Part shown: positions 19,920-30,834 of the stretch, in pieces
Position numbering within the stretch: the first letter of the stretch is position 1
Layout: each line of letters begins with the position of its first letter
NCBI RefSeq assembly: GCF_000518605.1
Contig: NZ_JADX01000020.1
Coordinates: 1-64,000 of the forward strand
Origin: Shewanella fidelis ATCC BAA-318
Lineage (GTDB): Bacteria; Pseudomonadota; Gammaproteobacteria; Enterobacterales; Shewanellaceae
Length of the DNA: 64,000 nt
Direction of reading: 5' to 3'
Translations under genes and position numbers: made by a program
The notes under the pieces: generated by a model
Told to the model about the DNA's origin: nothing
Database searches by the model: none
Seen by the model: the letters and a program-made list of their open reading frames with translations, nothing else

Positions 19920-20849
19920 ATGGCTAATTTAAACTATAACCACCTCTATTACTTTTGGATGATTCAGAAAAAAGGTACGGTTGCTAAAGCTGCAGAAGCC
20001 TTATGTTTGACTCCACAAACAGTCACAGGGCAGATCCGTGTACTTGAATCAACGTTAAAAGGCAGCTTGTTTAAACGGGTTGGTAGGTCATTAGAGCCAA
20101 CAGAACTCGGCGAACTAGTATTTCGCTATGCAGACAAAATGTTTAGCTTAAGCTATGAAATGCTTGATTTGTTGAACTATCAAAAAGATGAAAACATCCT
20201 ATTTGAAGTTGGTATCGCTGCTGCACTTTCTAAAGCATTAACCAGTCGCGTATTGTTAACGGTAGTGCCAAGCGATGGTTCAATGCATCTTGCTTGCTAT
20301 GAGTCGACCCACGAAGACTTAATGACTCGATTGCGTGAGCACAAACTGGATATGATTTTATCTGATTGTGCTGGTGAGAGTCTGAAATACCCAGAGATTT
20401 TATCGAAGCAGCTAGGGGAATCTGGTATCGCCTTCTTTTCGGCCGAAACATACTCTAAACCATTTCCTGCATGCTTAGAGCAAGGTAAGTTACTGATCCC
20501 CGGAAGGCGCAGTTCTCTAGGGCAACAATTGGCTCGCTGGTTTGATGAGAAAGCACTAAACGTCAGTATTTTAGGAGAGTTCGATGATGCCGCGATGATG
20601 AAATCTTTTGGTTTCTTCAAACAGGGTATTTTTGTTGCTCCTTCTATTTATAAGCAAGATATTCTATCTCATGGTATGACTTTGTTAGGGGAAACCTCAG
20701 AAGTAAAAGAGGTATACCATGTGATGTTTGCTGAAAGAATGATCCAGCATCCAGCGGTAAAACGATTGCTAGAAACTGATTTTACTGAATTATTTGCTGG
20801 AAAAGATCTAACTGTGCAGCAGCTTGAGCTGAGAGATGTAGGTAAGTAA
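19920..20849 (+). CDS. nhaR: LysR-type activator of nhaA
   Basis: LysR-family transcription regulator (309 residues) that in E. coli activates nhaA in response to Na+. The N-terminus NYNHLYYFWMI and helix-turn-helix (TVAKAAEALCLTPQTVTGQIR) follow E. coli NhaR closely, as do LFKRVGRSLEPTELGELV and the C-terminal AERMIQHPAVKR. The ATG is preferred over a GTG nine bases upstream by comparison with the family. Confidence 0.94.
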   Translation: MANLNYNHLYYFWMIQKKGTVAKAAEALCLTPQTVTGQIRVLESTLKGSLFKRVGRSLEPTELGELVFRYADKMFSLSYEMLDLLNYQKDENILFEVGIAAALSKALTSRVLLTVVPSDGSMHLACYESTHEDLMTRLREHKLDMILSDCAGESLKYPEILSKQLGESGIAFFSAETYSKPFPACLEQGKLLIPGRRSSLGQQLARWFDEKALNVSILGEFDDAAMMKSFGFFKQGIFVAPSIYKQDILSHGMTLLGETSEVKEVYHVMFAERMIQHPAVKRLLETDFTELFAGKDLTVQQLELRDVGK

Positions 20850-20956
20850 TACATACAGGTTTCATGTACTGTTGGGTTTATGTATGTCGACATAAAGACC
20901 GAGCTGCTGATAAACTAGTGCGGCTATAATAATTTATAATATCTGGAGCGTTTACA

Positions 20957-21220
20957 GTGCCTGAATCAAGTCAAGAGCCGATGAAGTTACCTAGAGTAAA
21001 GTGGGCGTGTCGCAGAGGGATGCTTGAGCTAGATGTGTTATTTCAACCATTTGTTGAGGAGCACTATGAGTCTATGTCACTGCAAGATAAGCTGATATTT
21101 ACGCGTTTGCTTGAGTGTGAAGATCCTGAACTATTTGCTTGGTTTATGGGGCATGAAGTCTGTCAAGATCCTGATTTCGCTGAGATGATTATTCGCGTAC
21201 GTGGACGTCCAGCAGCATAG
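20957..21220 (+). CDS. sdhE: succinate dehydrogenase flavinylation factor SdhE
   Basis: Small cytoplasmic factor (87 residues) that promotes covalent FAD attachment to SdhA and FrdA. The RGxxE motif appears as RRGMLELD, and WACRRGM plus FTRLLECEDPELFAWFMGH match E. coli SdhE (YgfY). The GTG start has GGAG nine bases upstream. It overlaps the following ygfX-like gene by 20 bases, the same pairing as in E. coli. Confidence 0.95.
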   Translation: MPESSQEPMKLPRVKWACRRGMLELDVLFQPFVEEHYESMSLQDKLIFTRLLECEDPELFAWFMGHEVCQDPDFAEMIIRVRGRPAA

Positions 21221-21629
21221 TTTTAATCTAGTCTCTTCTAATGGTCAGCGGTTATCGCTGGCCATCATGTGTGCCGTTTGTTTAAGCTCTTTCCTTATTT
21301 GGCCATATATTGAAAATACTTTTTACTTATTAGTTAAGTACTTAATTGCCTGCGTGTGTATTGCTTTTTTTATTAAGCAATTTATAGCGTTACGTTATTG
21401 GCACTGTAGCTTTATAGTAAGGAGTGATGGTAGTGGAAAGCTTGAACAAGCTGGAAATTTTATTGTCATCAATAAGCCATTTATCACCCCATTTGCCTTA
21501 ATGTTTGATATTCAATTACAGCATGAGACAAAGCGAGTTGTGGTGTGGGCTGATATGTTAGACGACATAAACTACCGTCATTTATGTCGTCTTTTGCAGT
21601 TAGCCGCACAAGCGCGCGGCATTAAGTAA
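21201..21629 (+). CDS. YgfX-family membrane protein
   Basis: 142 residues with two hydrophobic segments near the N-terminus (about 18-36 and 40-58) and a soluble C-terminal domain rich in W/V strands. Position directly after and overlapping sdhE identifies it as the YgfX (CptA-like) family; in E. coli this protein was proposed as the toxin of a pair with SdhE acting on the cytoskeleton, an interpretation later questioned. The GTG start lies inside sdhE. It is convergent with nadB, five bases apart. Confidence 0.8.
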   Translation: MDVQQHSFNLVSSNGQRLSLAIMCAVCLSSFLIWPYIENTFYLLVKYLIACVCIAFFIKQFIALRYWHCSFIVRSDGSGKLEQAGNFIVINKPFITPFALMFDIQLQHETKRVVVWADMLDDINYRHLCRLLQLAAQARGIK

Positions 21630-21634
21630 TGTGT

Positions 21635-23245
21635 TTAGTCTGGCTGCAAAATTGTTGGTTTAGGCGACTCATCTTTGTGTGGATGATCGATGTTATAGTG
21701 TAAGCCCCGGCTTTCTTTACGTTCCATTGCGCAGCGTATAATCAGTTCTGCCACTTGCACCAGATTACGGAGCTCAAGTAAGTTATTACTTACTCTAAAG
21801 TTACTGTAATACTCTTGGATCTCTTGTTGCAGCATAGCACAGCGTCTCAGCGCTCGTTCTAAGCGTTTGTCTGAACGCACAATACCGACATAGTCCCACA
21901 TAAATAAGCGTAGCTCATGCCAGTTGTGGGCAATAACAACCTCTTCATCAGAGTTAGATACTTGGCTCTCATCCCAAGCAGGTATTGAGCCAGGCATAGG
22001 GATCTTATTGAGCTGGCTTTCAATATCTTCAGCAGCAGCGCGAGCAAATACCAAACATTCTAATAGTGAGTTACTTGCTAATCGGTTTGCACCATGTAAA
22101 CCGGTATAAGCGACTTCACCTATGGCGTACAGTCCATTGAGATCGGTTTGTCCATGAAGATCTGTCATGACGCCACCGCAGGTATAGTGAGCAGCAGGTA
22201 CAACAGGGATAGGATCTTTGGTGATATCAATCCCTAACTCTAAACAGCGCTTATAGATAGTTGGGAAATGCTTAATAATAAAATCGGCAGGTTTGTGAGT
22301 AATGTCTAGGTAAACACAATCAGAGCCTAAACGTTTCATTTCATAATCGATTGCACGAGCAACAATATCACGTGGGGCAAGCTCTGCACGTTCATCAAAC
22401 TCGGGCATAAAACGCGTGCCGTCAGGTCGACGTAAATAAGCACCTTCGCCTCTTAATGCCTCAGTCAGTAAAAAGTTACGTGCATCTGCGTGATATAAAC
22501 AGGTTGGATGGAACTGGTTAAATTCCATGTTTGCAACGCGACAGCCTGAACGCCAAGCCATTGCTATACCATCACCCGATGCGATATCTGGGTTAGAAGT
22601 ATATTGATAGACCTTTGAACTACCACCTGTTGCTAACGCAACAAAGCGCGCTCTAACTGTTTCAACATGCTCGGCGTCACGATTCCAAATATAAGCACCT
22701 TGAACACGGTTACCCGGTCGGTTTAATTTTCTAGTAGTAATTAAATCAATCGCATTATATCGTTCAAGTACGGTAATATTTGGATGATTTCGCGCCTGAT
22801 CTTGCAACGTTACTTGTACTTCTTTACCGGTTGCGTCAGCAGCATGAAGAATACGGCGATGGCTATGGCCGCCTTCACGGGTTAAGTGGTAAGGTGCTTC
22901 AGCAGTGCTGCCAGGAGGAGTTTCTTCTTTATCAAAAGCAACACCACAGGTTATAAGCCACTGCATAGCTGCTTTGGCATTTTCGGCTGTAAATTTGACT
23001 ACAGGTTCGTCGCATAGGCCGGCGCCAGCCACTAAAGTGTCAGCAACATGGGACTCGATTGTATCTTCTTCATCGAAGACTGAGGCAATTCCACCTTGAG
23101 CATAGTAAGTAGAGCCTTCGCTTAGAGGGCCTTTTGAAAGCAGAATAACTTTTGATTTTTCAGCAAGATGCAAAGCTAAAGTGAGACCGGCAGCACCGCT
23201 ACCGATAACCAAAACATCAGATTGGTGTTCAACTACTTGTTTCAT
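21635..23245 (-). CDS. nadB: L-aspartate oxidase
   Basis: FAD enzyme oxidising L-aspartate to iminoaspartate, the first step of NAD synthesis, working with NadA. The FAD fold [18 protein letters not shown] is at the N-terminus; [19 protein letters not shown] and the active-site HPT/FHPTCLY and [12 protein letters not shown] regions match the family. Length 536 residues is normal. It is divergent from rpoE, as in E. coli and other Shewanella. Confidence 0.97.
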   Translation of the reverse strand: MKQVVEHQSDVLVIGSGAAGLTLALHLAEKSKVILLSKGPLSEGSTYYAQGGIASVFDEEDTIESHVADTLVAGAGLCDEPVVKFTAENAKAAMQWLITCGVAFDKEETPPGSTAEAPYHLTREGGHSHRRILHAADATGKEVQVTLQDQARNHPNITVLERYNAIDLITTRKLNRPGNRVQGAYIWNRDAEHVETVRARFVALATGGSSKVYQYTSNPDIASGDGIAMAWRSGCRVANMEFNQFHPTCLYHADARNFLLTEALRGEGAYLRRPDGTRFMPEFDERAELAPRDIVARAIDYEMKRLGSDCVYLDITHKPADFIIKHFPTIYKRCLELGIDITKDPIPVVPAAHYTCGGVMTDLHGQTDLNGLYAIGEVAYTGLHGANRLASNSLLECLVFARAAAEDIESQLNKIPMPGSIPAWDESQVSNSDEEVVIAHNWHELRLFMWDYVGIVRSDKRLERALRRCAMLQQEIQEYYSNFRVSNNLLELRNLVQVAELIIRCAMERKESRGLHYNIDHPHKDESPKPTILQPD

Positions 23246-23376
23246 CAGGTATCATAGAGTTATCAGGAAGTCCGACTATGGTAAACCATGACGCCGCTTA
23301 TGGATACTTTCATCGGTCGCATATAAAAAAATCAAAGCCTGAGTAAAAAGAATTTACGATCTTTGCAAATTTTTTA

Positions 23377-23403
23377 GAACTTTTTTGAAACTCGCTAGTC
23401 TAC
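23377..23403 (+). promoter_or_regulatory. sigma-E promoter of rpoE
   Basis: GAACTT (23377-23382), a 16-base spacer and TCTAC (23399-23403) match the sigma-E consensus GGAACTT/TCTAA. This predicts autoregulation of the rpoE operon. Confidence 0.8.
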
Positions 23404-23465
23404 ATAAGTGAATATGATTCGAGCGGCTGAGAAATCAGTATTAGATTTAGGAGTAGTCGGCTCGG

Positions 23466-24044
23466 ATGAGTGGACAAATAAGTGATCAACAGTTAGTTGA
23501 GCGCGTACAGCGTGGAGACAAAAACGCTTTTAACCTTTTGGTACAAAAATACCAAAACAAGGTCGCTAACCTGATATCGCGCTATGTGCGAAATCAAGCA
23601 GACGTTGCTGATGTTGCTCAGGAAGCTTTTATTAAAGCATACCGAGCATTACCAAACTTCAGAGGTGAAAGTGCGTTTTATACTTGGTTGTACCGAATAG
23701 CAGTCAATACTGCAAAAAACCATCTGGTAGCTCAGGGGCGTCGTGCTCCTGCAAATGATGTCGATGCTGAAGAAGCTGAATATTATGACGGTAGTGACGC
23801 TTTAAAGGAGTTTGCCTCCCCTGAGCGGTTGGTACTGTCCGATGAGATTCAAAAGGTTGTTTTTGACACCTTAGACACATTACCAGAAGAATTGAAGATG
23901 GCTATTTCGCTTCGCGAACTTGATGGTATGAGTTACGAAGAGATTGCCAATGTCATGGATTGCCCCGTCGGCACGGTAAGATCACGTATTTTCCGGGCAC
24001 GAGAAGCAATCGATAAGAAGCTTAAGCCGTTGCTAGAACGCTAG
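23466..24044 (+). CDS. rpoE: RNA polymerase sigma-E factor
   Basis: ECF sigma factor for envelope stress (192 residues). Region 2 (YVRNQADVADVAQEAFIKAYRA, split here for reading: YVRNQADVADV then AQEAFIKAYRA) and region 4 (MSYEEIANVMDCPVGTVRSR) are intact. It heads the operon rpoE-rseA-rseB-rseC and has its own sigma-E promoter upstream. RseA holds it at the membrane until DegS/RseP cleavage. Confidence 0.97.
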   Translation: MSGQISDQQLVERVQRGDKNAFNLLVQKYQNKVANLISRYVRNQADVADVAQEAFIKAYRALPNFRGESAFYTWLYRIAVNTAKNHLVAQGRRAPANDVDAEEAEYYDGSDALKEFASPERLVLSDEIQKVVFDTLDTLPEELKMAISLRELDGMSYEEIANVMDCPVGTVRSRIFRAREAIDKKLKPLLER

Positions 24045-24069
24045 CATCTTAATTAAAGATAGGTGAAAA

Positions 24070-24687
24070 ATGGATAAGTTAGGTCAGGAATGGGTATCTG
24101 CTGCCGTTGATGGTGAAGTTGACGAGCACACGTTAGCTGAATTAGCAGCTGACGCAGATTCACATGAGCAGTGGCGTGATTATCATTTAATTGGTGATGC
24201 CATGCGCGGTGAGTTACCAAAGACAATGTCTTTGGATCTAAGTGCTAGCATTATGGCGGCTATCGAACAAGAGCCTGCAATGCTCCCACCTCAACCAGTA
24301 GTTGAAGTGGTTGAAGATATTAATGAGCCTGTTGTTAAGAAAACCAGCAACGTTATTCCGCTGTTTAAGCAGTTTGGTCAGTATGCCATTGCCGCGTCGG
24401 TAGCGCTTGTTGCTGTAATTGGTGTGCAAAACTACAACCAAGAAACCTTAGTTGAAAGTTCGCCTTTACCAGTGCTTAATACGCGACCATTAATTGGTAG
24501 TGCTTCACCTGTTAGTCTTCAAACTGGCGCGGTACAGCAAAACCAAAGCTATACAAATGATCAAGTAGCAGACCAACGTCGTCGTATTAATGCATATATT
24601 CAAGATCATATGTTGCAACAAAGATTGAATAATGGAGTGAATATCGACGACAATAGCGAGGTCGATACTACACCTGTTGCTCAATAA
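24070..24687 (+). CDS. rseA: anti-sigma-E factor RseA
   Basis: Single-pass inner-membrane protein (205 residues) that sequesters sigma-E. The cytoplasmic N-terminus (MDKLGQEWVSAAVDGE, later WRDYHLIGDAMRGELP) is the sigma-binding domain. A transmembrane segment covers about residues 99-115 (YAIAASVALVAVIGVQN), followed by a periplasmic region that binds RseB. It lies 25 bases after rpoE and 12 before rseB. Confidence 0.95.
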   Translation: MDKLGQEWVSAAVDGEVDEHTLAELAADADSHEQWRDYHLIGDAMRGELPKTMSLDLSASIMAAIEQEPAMLPPQPVVEVVEDINEPVVKKTSNVIPLFKQFGQYAIAASVALVAVIGVQNYNQETLVESSPLPVLNTRPLIGSASPVSLQTGAVQQNQSYTNDQVADQRRRINAYIQDHMLQQRLNNGVNIDDNSEVDTTPVAQ

Positions 24688-24699
24688 TGAGGAGTTAGC

Positions 24700-25632
24700 T
24701 TGCGTCTAATCCTATTGGCTATCTTAGCCATGAGTTTTCCCGCGATAGCGCGGGAAGACATGCCCGCCAAAGCTTGGCTAGAAAATATGAGCCAAGCCCT
24801 GCGAGAACAAGAATTTAAAATATCCCTTATCCAACTTCAAGCTGATCATATTCGGCCGTTGGTCTATATCCACGGTAAAGTGAACGACGAAGAAGTCGCT
24901 TTTTTAGAGCACCTTAATGGTCCGCCTAAAAATGCAGTAAGAGTAGGAAATACAGTTACCTTTATTGAACATGATCAACCTGCTTATAGTGTTCACTCAA
25001 GCAGAATCCAAGGGGTTATCCCTGCAGCACTTGCTGATGATGTGTCAAAGCTAGAGCAAGGCTACCAATTTGTGCTTGGCGGTCGTAGCCGTATTGCGGG
25101 GCGTCCTGGGCAGTTAGTACGTATTATTCCGACGGATACCAATCGTTACGGCTATCAAGTTTGGTTGGATATGGATACCTACTTACCGCTTCGTTTTGAC
25201 ATGATAAGTGTTGATAAACAACTGCTTGAGCAACTTTTAGTTGTGGAGCTCATCGTACTTGATGAAGTGCCAGCGATTCTAAAAGAAGCTTACAAACAAG
25301 AGTGGCCCGCTGTAATGTCACAATCAGACAGAGACAGTGGTGAAGACTGGCAATTTAGCTGGCTACCTGCAGGTTTTAAGGTGCTGATTAAAGATCAACA
25401 TCGGCTTATTGGTAGCAAAGAAGCTGTCGAATACATTGCCATAAGCGATGGCTTAGCTAATATTTCAGTTTATGTTGCTAAAGCCGGTGAGGCTCCATTG
25501 CCAGAAGAGCTTGTCACCCGTAACGGCTTATCGCTTGCTACGGAGCGTGTTGGTAATGCCGAAGTCGTTGCTGTAGGTAAGGTACCTGCAGAGACACTAA
25601 GTCGCATTGCTAAAAGCATCATGTTGCAATAA
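24700..25632 (+). CDS. rseB: periplasmic sigma-E regulator RseB
   Basis: Periplasmic protein of 310 residues that binds RseA, shields it from DegS and senses lipid A/envelope damage. A signal peptide is evident (MRLILLAILAMSFPAIA, cut before RED). The N-terminal LolA-like part and C-terminal domain (DWQFSWLPAGFKVLIKDQ) match MucB/RseB proteins. The TTG start follows GAGGAG. Confidence 0.94.
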   Translation: MRLILLAILAMSFPAIAREDMPAKAWLENMSQALREQEFKISLIQLQADHIRPLVYIHGKVNDEEVAFLEHLNGPPKNAVRVGNTVTFIEHDQPAYSVHSSRIQGVIPAALADDVSKLEQGYQFVLGGRSRIAGRPGQLVRIIPTDTNRYGYQVWLDMDTYLPLRFDMISVDKQLLEQLLVVELIVLDEVPAILKEAYKQEWPAVMSQSDRDSGEDWQFSWLPAGFKVLIKDQHRLIGSKEAVEYIAISDGLANISVYVAKAGEAPLPEELVTRNGLSLATERVGNAEVVAVGKVPAETLSRIAKSIMLQ

Positions 25633-25645
25633 GTAAGGTTTAATC

Positions 25646-26110
25646 ATGATGGAAGAAATTGCTAGAGTTGTTGCAAATGGCAACTCTGGCTGGGTTGTTG
25701 TTGAAGTTGAAATGAAAAGTGCCTGTAACCACTGTGACACTAGTGAGTCTTGTGGCACGTCTGCAGTTTCAAAAGCGTTTTCTCCCAAAGTGCAGCGTTT
25801 TTCAATTCAGAGTGATCAACAGTTCGTAAAGGGTGAGCGGTTAAAGTTAGGTTTGCCTGAAAGTGTAATTTTAAAAGCGGCCACTTTGGTTTATATCTTG
25901 CCATTGTTGGGTTTTTTTATTGGCGCTTTACTGGGCAATTTGAGCGCAAACCTAGCTGATGTTAACTCAGACCTTTGCGCTATTTCCGGTGGCATACTCG
26001 GCGGTTTTCTATTTTGGAAACTGGGTAAAAAAGCCGCCAAAAAATTAGAGGAACAAGCCCAGCCGATTATTATTAAATCTCTCGGTAAGCCAATAGAAAT
26101 CGCCCATTAG
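25646..26110 (+). CDS. rseC: RseC/MucC family membrane protein
   Basis: Inner-membrane protein (154 residues) with a cysteine-rich N-terminal region (CNHCDTSESCGTSAVSKAF) and two membrane segments (LVYILPLLGFFIGALLG; LCAISGGILGGFLFW). In E. coli RseC modestly affects sigma-E and is part of the SoxR-reducing system. It closes the rpoE operon; lepA begins 130 bases later. Confidence 0.93.
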   Translation: MMEEIARVVANGNSGWVVVEVEMKSACNHCDTSESCGTSAVSKAFSPKVQRFSIQSDQQFVKGERLKLGLPESVILKAATLVYILPLLGFFIGALLGNLSANLADVNSDLCAISGGILGGFLFWKLGKKAAKKLEEQAQPIIIKSLGKPIEIAH

Positions 26111-26239
26111 TTAAAACCATCGTCCTTTGCAGATTAATTCCATGCTTTGACATTATAAAAATTGGTATTAAAGCTGCAATCAGGTACAATTCTGCACTTT
26201 AAAATTTTTATCAACTTCGAGTTAAGTCATCCCAGCATA

Positions 26240-28030
26240 ATGAAGCATATTAGAAACTTTTCGATTATTGCCCATATTGACCACGGCAAATCAACACTAT
26301 CAGATCGCCTTATTCAAGAATGCGGTGGCTTAACCGATCGTGAAATGGCTGCACAAGTTCTTGATTCAATGGATATTGAACGCGAACGTGGTATTACGAT
26401 TAAAGCACAAAGCGTTACATTGGACTATAAAGCCGATGATGGTGAAACTTACCAGTTAAACTTTATTGATACTCCTGGCCATGTTGACTTCTCTTATGAA
26501 GTATCGCGTTCACTAGCAGCATGTGAAGGTGCGCTTTTAGTTGTTGATGCTGGCCAAGGCGTGGAAGCACAAACATTAGCAAACTGTTACACAGCGCTTG
26601 AAATGGACATGGACGTAGTGCCGGTTCTAAACAAGATCGACCTACCTCAAGCCGATCCTGACCGTGTAGCAGAAGAGATTGAAGATATCGTTGGCATCGA
26701 AGCGACAGACGCAGTTCGTTGTTCAGCAAAAACAGGTGTTGGCATTAAAGATGTGCTAGAAGTGATTGTGGATCAAATTCCACCACCAGAGGGTGATCCT
26801 GAAGCACCTTTACAAGCACTAATTATCGACTCTTGGTTCGACAGCTACTTGGGCGTTGTGTCTTTGGTACGTATTAAAAATGGCGTACTGAAAAAAGGCG
26901 ACAAGTTTAAAGTCATGTCTACCGGACAGACACATAACGCAGATCGCGTTGGTATCTTTACGCCAAAACAAACAGATAGAGCTGAGCTAAAGACAGGTGA
27001 AGTAGGTTTTGTTATTGCGGGTATCAAAGAGATCCACGGCGCGCCAGTTGGTGATACGTTAACTCACGCAAAGCATGGTGCTCCAGAGCCATTACCTGGC
27101 TTTAAGCGTGTTAAGCCGCAGGTTTACGCGGGCGTATTCCCAATTTCTACTGATGATTATGAAAGCTTCCGTGAAGCACTGAATAAACTAAGCTTAAACG
27201 ATGCTTCGTTATTCTTTGAACCTGAAACATCTTCAGCACTTGGTTTTGGTTTCCGTATCGGTTTCTTGGGCTTACTCCACATGGAGATCATCCAAGAGCG
27301 TTTAGAGCGTGAATATAACCTTGAGCTTATTACTACCGCACCAACGGTAGTATATGAAATCGTTAAAACTAATGGCGATGTTATCTATGTAGATAATCCA
27401 TCGGATTTGCCAGCAGTTAATAATATTGCAGAGATGCGTGAGCCTATCGTTGAAACGAATATTCTAGTACCAAAAGAATATCTAGGTAACGTTATAACAC
27501 TGTGTATTGAGAAGCGTGGTGTGCAGACGAACTTGGTTTACCACGGTAACCAAGTGGCACTAACTTACGAATTGCCTATGGCTGAAGTTGTCATGGACTT
27601 CTTTGACCGTCTGAAGTCAACTAGTCGTGGTTATGCTTCGCTTGAATATAACTTTGTTCGTTTTGAACCTGCAGATATGGTGCGTTTGGATATCTTAATT
27701 AACGGTGACAGAGTTGACGCGTTAGCTATGATTATTCATAAAGGTTTGATCCGTACTAAAGGTCTAGCACTGGTGAATAAGATGAAAGAACTTATTCCGC
27801 GCCAGATGTTTGATATTGCAGTACAGGCAGCCGTTGGTAGCCAGATTATTGCTCGTTCATCGATTAAAGCTATGCGTAAAGACGTAACTGCTAAGTGTTA
27901 TGGTGGTGACGTTTCTCGTAAGAAGAAACTGTTGAACAAGCAAAAAGAAGGTAAGAAGCGCATGAAGCAAGTGGGTAACGTTGAAGTACCACAAGAAGCC
28001 TTCTTAGCAGTGCTAAAGCTTAATGATTAA
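26240..28030 (+). CDS. lepA: elongation factor 4 (LepA)
   Basis: Ribosome-associated GTPase (596 residues) implicated in translation and 30S biogenesis. G motifs are visible: [17 protein letters not shown] and NKIDLP; the C-terminal LepA domain ends [19 protein letters not shown] in part. The ATG giving [19 protein letters not shown] matches E. coli; an upstream TTG extension of 26 residues is not conserved. A terminator follows. Confidence 0.96.
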   Translation: MKHIRNFSIIAHIDHGKSTLSDRLIQECGGLTDREMAAQVLDSMDIERERGITIKAQSVTLDYKADDGETYQLNFIDTPGHVDFSYEVSRSLAACEGALLVVDAGQGVEAQTLANCYTALEMDMDVVPVLNKIDLPQADPDRVAEEIEDIVGIEATDAVRCSAKTGVGIKDVLEVIVDQIPPPEGDPEAPLQALIIDSWFDSYLGVVSLVRIKNGVLKKGDKFKVMSTGQTHNADRVGIFTPKQTDRAELKTGEVGFVIAGIKEIHGAPVGDTLTHAKHGAPEPLPGFKRVKPQVYAGVFPISTDDYESFREALNKLSLNDASLFFEPETSSALGFGFRIGFLGLLHMEIIQERLEREYNLELITTAPTVVYEIVKTNGDVIYVDNPSDLPAVNNIAEMREPIVETNILVPKEYLGNVITLCIEKRGVQTNLVYHGNQVALTYELPMAEVVMDFFDRLKSTSRGYASLEYNFVRFEPADMVRLDILINGDRVDALAMIIHKGLIRTKGLALVNKMKELIPRQMFDIAVQAAVGSQIIARSSIKAMRKDVTAKCYGGDVSRKKKLLNKQKEGKKRMKQVGNVEVPQEAFLAVLKLND

Positions 28031-28068
28031 GCAAGTCGATTAAGAATTGTTAATAAATCGCCAGACAG

Positions 28069-28092
28069 AGCGCCGCAATTTGCGGCGCTTTC
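28069..28092 (+). terminator. terminator after lepA
   Basis: AGCGCCGCA/TGCGGCGCT stem with ATT loop, then TTTC. The T-run is short, so some readthrough into lepB is plausible. Confidence 0.65.
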
Positions 28093-28168
28093 ATTACTGG
28101 CGTATAACCATTAAAGACAATGGCATTTTCGCCATATACAGATAATGTTTGGCAGGAGTTAATTAATA

Positions 28169-29086
28169 ATGGCAGCCTATTTTTCTCTTATTTTGGTGTT
28201 AGTTACCCTAGGTAGTGGCTTGATTTGGGCAGCTGACGCGATATTTTTTGCGCCTAAGCGCCGTGAGAAGTTGGCAATGGCTCAAGCAGCTGATGCAAGT
28301 TTGAGTGAAGAGCATATTGAAAAAATCATGCGTGAGTCTGCAATTGTTGAAACATCGAAGTCAATCTTCCCTGTTATTGCATTTGTCCTTATTTTACGCT
28401 CTTTTATTTATGAACCATTCCAAATTCCGTCAGGCTCAATGAAGCCGACTTTATTGGTTGGTGACTTTATCTTAGTTGAGAAATTTAGCTACGGTATTAA
28501 AGATCCTGTTTGGCGTTCAACTTTGCTTGAAACGGGCAAACCTGAACGTGGTGATGTGGCTGTATTTAAATATCCAATGAACCCAAAGATCGATTACATC
28601 AAGCGTATTATCGGTTTACCGGGTGATCGCATTGTTTACCGTAATAAAGACTTATATATCCAACCAGCTTGCGCTGAAGGCCAAAGCCCATGCCCAGAGC
28701 TTAAGAAAGTGGATAGAGCACTAGTTAATCGCGGTGAATTCTCACAAAGTGGCATGCCTTTAATTCGTTATAAAGAACAGCTAGGTGATATTAGCCACGA
28801 TATCTTGGTTAATCCTGCTATTCCTGATCGTATTAACTATTTCTTCCGTCAAGATAACGTACCGTTAACCGAGTTTGTTGTGCCTGAAGGGCAATACTTT
28901 GCGATGGGTGATAACCGTGACAACAGTACAGATAGTCGTTTTTGGGGCTTTGTACCGGAACAGAACTTAGTGGGTAAGGCAGTGGCTATTTGGATTAGTT
29001 TTGAATTCGACAGAAAGCCATCTGACTTTTTACCGACTTGGATCCCAACAGGGGTTCGTTTTAACCGTGTAGGCGGAATTGTGTAA
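28169..29086 (+). CDS. lepB: signal peptidase I
   Basis: Inner-membrane protease removing signal peptides from secreted proteins (305 residues). Catalytic Ser90 ([15 protein letters not shown]) and Lys145 ([13 protein letters not shown]) match E. coli; [17 protein letters not shown] is box E. Two N-terminal membrane spans are present (about residues 3-22 and 64-80). The stop codon precedes the rnc ATG by one base. Confidence 0.97.
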   Translation: MAAYFSLILVLVTLGSGLIWAADAIFFAPKRREKLAMAQAADASLSEEHIEKIMRESAIVETSKSIFPVIAFVLILRSFIYEPFQIPSGSMKPTLLVGDFILVEKFSYGIKDPVWRSTLLETGKPERGDVAVFKYPMNPKIDYIKRIIGLPGDRIVYRNKDLYIQPACAEGQSPCPELKKVDRALVNRGEFSQSGMPLIRYKEQLGDISHDILVNPAIPDRINYFFRQDNVPLTEFVVPEGQYFAMGDNRDNSTDSRFWGFVPEQNLVGKAVAIWISFEFDRKPSDFLPTWIPTGVRFNRVGGIV

Positions 29087-29087
29087 T

Positions 29088-29765
29088 ATGGAACCAATTA
29101 AAAACATTCCACGTTTGTGTCGTACCTTAGGCTATGAATTCAGCGAAAAAGGGTTTTTAGACCAAGCGTTAACCCATCGCAGTGCTTCTAACAAGCACAA
29201 TGAAAGATTGGAGTTTTTAGGCGACTCTATTCTTTCTATCGTGATTTCTGATGCGCTATATCATCAGTTTCCAGCGGCGACAGAGGGTGATTTGAGCCGC
29301 ATGAGAGCAACCTTAGTGTGTGGCAAAATGCTAGCTGAAATTGCGCTGGAGTTTAAGTTAGGTGATTACCTCAAGCTTGGCCCAGGTGAACTGAAAAGCG
29401 GTGGATTTAGACGTGAGTCTATTTTAGCTGATGCGGTTGAGGCAATTATCGGTGCGATATATTTGGACTCAGATATTGAAACATGCCGCACGCTAGTACT
29501 GAAATGGTATGAGTCACGTCTAAAAGTGATTGAACCTATTAATCAGAAAGACCCTAAAACGCTACTGCAAGAATATTTGCAGAAGTTTAGAAAACCGCTG
29601 CCAGTCTATAAAGTGGTCCATACTGAAGGTGATGCCCATGAGCAAACTTTCACCGTTGAATGTATTGTAGAAGACTTGAGCCAAGCTGTTATCGGAGTAG
29701 CCAGTTCTCGCAGAAAAGCCGAACAAAGCGCTGCTGCTCAAGTGTTGGAGTTAATTAAGAAATGA
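29088..29765 (+). CDS. rnc: ribonuclease III
   Basis: Double-strand-specific RNase for rRNA and mRNA processing (225 residues). The signature [13 protein letters not shown] holds the catalytic acidic residues, with [13 protein letters not shown] supplying the second pair; a double-stranded-RNA-binding domain occupies the C-terminus ([13 protein letters not shown] to the end). The ATG giving [16 protein letters not shown] is preferred over a start nine bases upstream. It overlaps era by four bases. Confidence 0.96.
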   Translation: MEPIKNIPRLCRTLGYEFSEKGFLDQALTHRSASNKHNERLEFLGDSILSIVISDALYHQFPAATEGDLSRMRATLVCGKMLAEIALEFKLGDYLKLGPGELKSGGFRRESILADAVEAIIGAIYLDSDIETCRTLVLKWYESRLKVIEPINQKDPKTLLQEYLQKFRKPLPVYKVVHTEGDAHEQTFTVECIVEDLSQAVIGVASSRRKAEQSAAAQVLELIKK

Positions 29766-30754
29766 GTGACAACAAAGATTTACCTGAGAGCCACGAGCCA
29801 AGTCTAGACGAGCTTTTGGCAAAGATGAACAACCCATCGTCAGCTGTTAATTATGCTGTGACTTATTGTGGCATGGTGGCAATTGTTGGTCGTCCTAACG
29901 TAGGTAAGTCTACGCTACTGAATAAGCTATTAGGGCAAAAAATCAGTATTACTTCGAAAAAACCGCAAACCACTCGTCATCGTATCATGGGGATCCATAC
30001 CGATGGTCCGCGTCAGGTCGTATTTATCGATACTCCTGGTTTGCATATCGAAGAGAAGCGCGCCATTAACCGTCTGATGAACCGAGCGGCAGCGAGTTCG
30101 CTAGCAGAAGTCAGTCTGGTGGTATTTGTTGTAGATAGTATGAACTGGACATCAGATGATGAGATGGTACTGCGTAAGCTACAAAGTCGTGATGATGGCC
30201 GTAAGACGATTTTAGCGATTAATAAAGTCGATAACATCAAAGATAAAGAAGCGCTTTTCCCGCATCTTGAAGAGTTATCGAAGAAGTTTCCGTTTGATGA
30301 AATTCTACCGATTTCTGCCACTCAAGGTACTAACGTACAGCGTATTTTAGATATGGCCGTTGAGTCAGTTCCTGAGTCGCCACATTATTTCCCTGAAGAC
30401 TATGTGACTGATCGTTCTCAAAAGTTTATGGCGTCAGAAATCGTACGTGAAAAGCTGATGCGCTTTTTAGGTGACGAACTGCCATACGATTGTACGGTTG
30501 AGATCGAACAGTTTAAGATGATGGAAAACGGTGTATACCAGATCAACGCCCTAGTACTTGTTGAGCGTGAAACTCAGAAGCGTATGGTGATTGGTAACAA
30601 AGGCGAACGCATCAAGAAGATCAGCTCTGCAGCACGGGTTGATATGGAAGTTTTGTTTGATAACAAAGTTTTCTTAGAGATGTGGGTTAAAGTTAAGTCA
30701 GGCTGGGCTGATGATGAGCGAGCACTACGTAGTTTAGGTTACGGTGACGAATAA
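29762..30754 (+). CDS. era: GTPase Era
   Basis: Essential GTPase binding 16S rRNA during 30S assembly. G motifs [14 protein letters not shown] and NKVD are clear, and the C-terminal KH domain contains [12 protein letters not shown]. At 330 residues it has about 28 extra N-terminal residues compared with E. coli (acidic, [15 protein letters not shown]), typical of some Shewanella. It overlaps rnc by ATGA. Confidence 0.96.
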   Translation: MSDNKDLPESHEPSLDELLAKMNNPSSAVNYAVTYCGMVAIVGRPNVGKSTLLNKLLGQKISITSKKPQTTRHRIMGIHTDGPRQVVFIDTPGLHIEEKRAINRLMNRAAASSLAEVSLVVFVVDSMNWTSDDEMVLRKLQSRDDGRKTILAINKVDNIKDKEALFPHLEELSKKFPFDEILPISATQGTNVQRILDMAVESVPESPHYFPEDYVTDRSQKFMASEIVREKLMRFLGDELPYDCTVEIEQFKMMENGVYQINALVLVERETQKRMVIGNKGERIKKISSAARVDMEVLFDNKVFLEMWVKVKSGWADDERALRSLGYGDE

Positions 30755-30778
30755 ACTCGTGATTACTTAGCTTTGAAA

Positions 30779-30814
30779 TATGCCTCTTTTTAGCGATAAG
30801 AAGGGGCATTTTTA
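30779..30814 (+). terminator. weak terminator between era and recO
   Basis: TGCCTCTT and AAGGGGCA pair with G-U allowed, followed by a T-run. Confidence 0.5.
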
Positions 30815-30834
30815 TGTGAATTGGAATGATAAAT

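Noticed and set aside
26162..26239. N-terminal extension of LepA
   Set aside because: The added residues are not conserved and the family start [19 protein letters not shown] lies at 26240.
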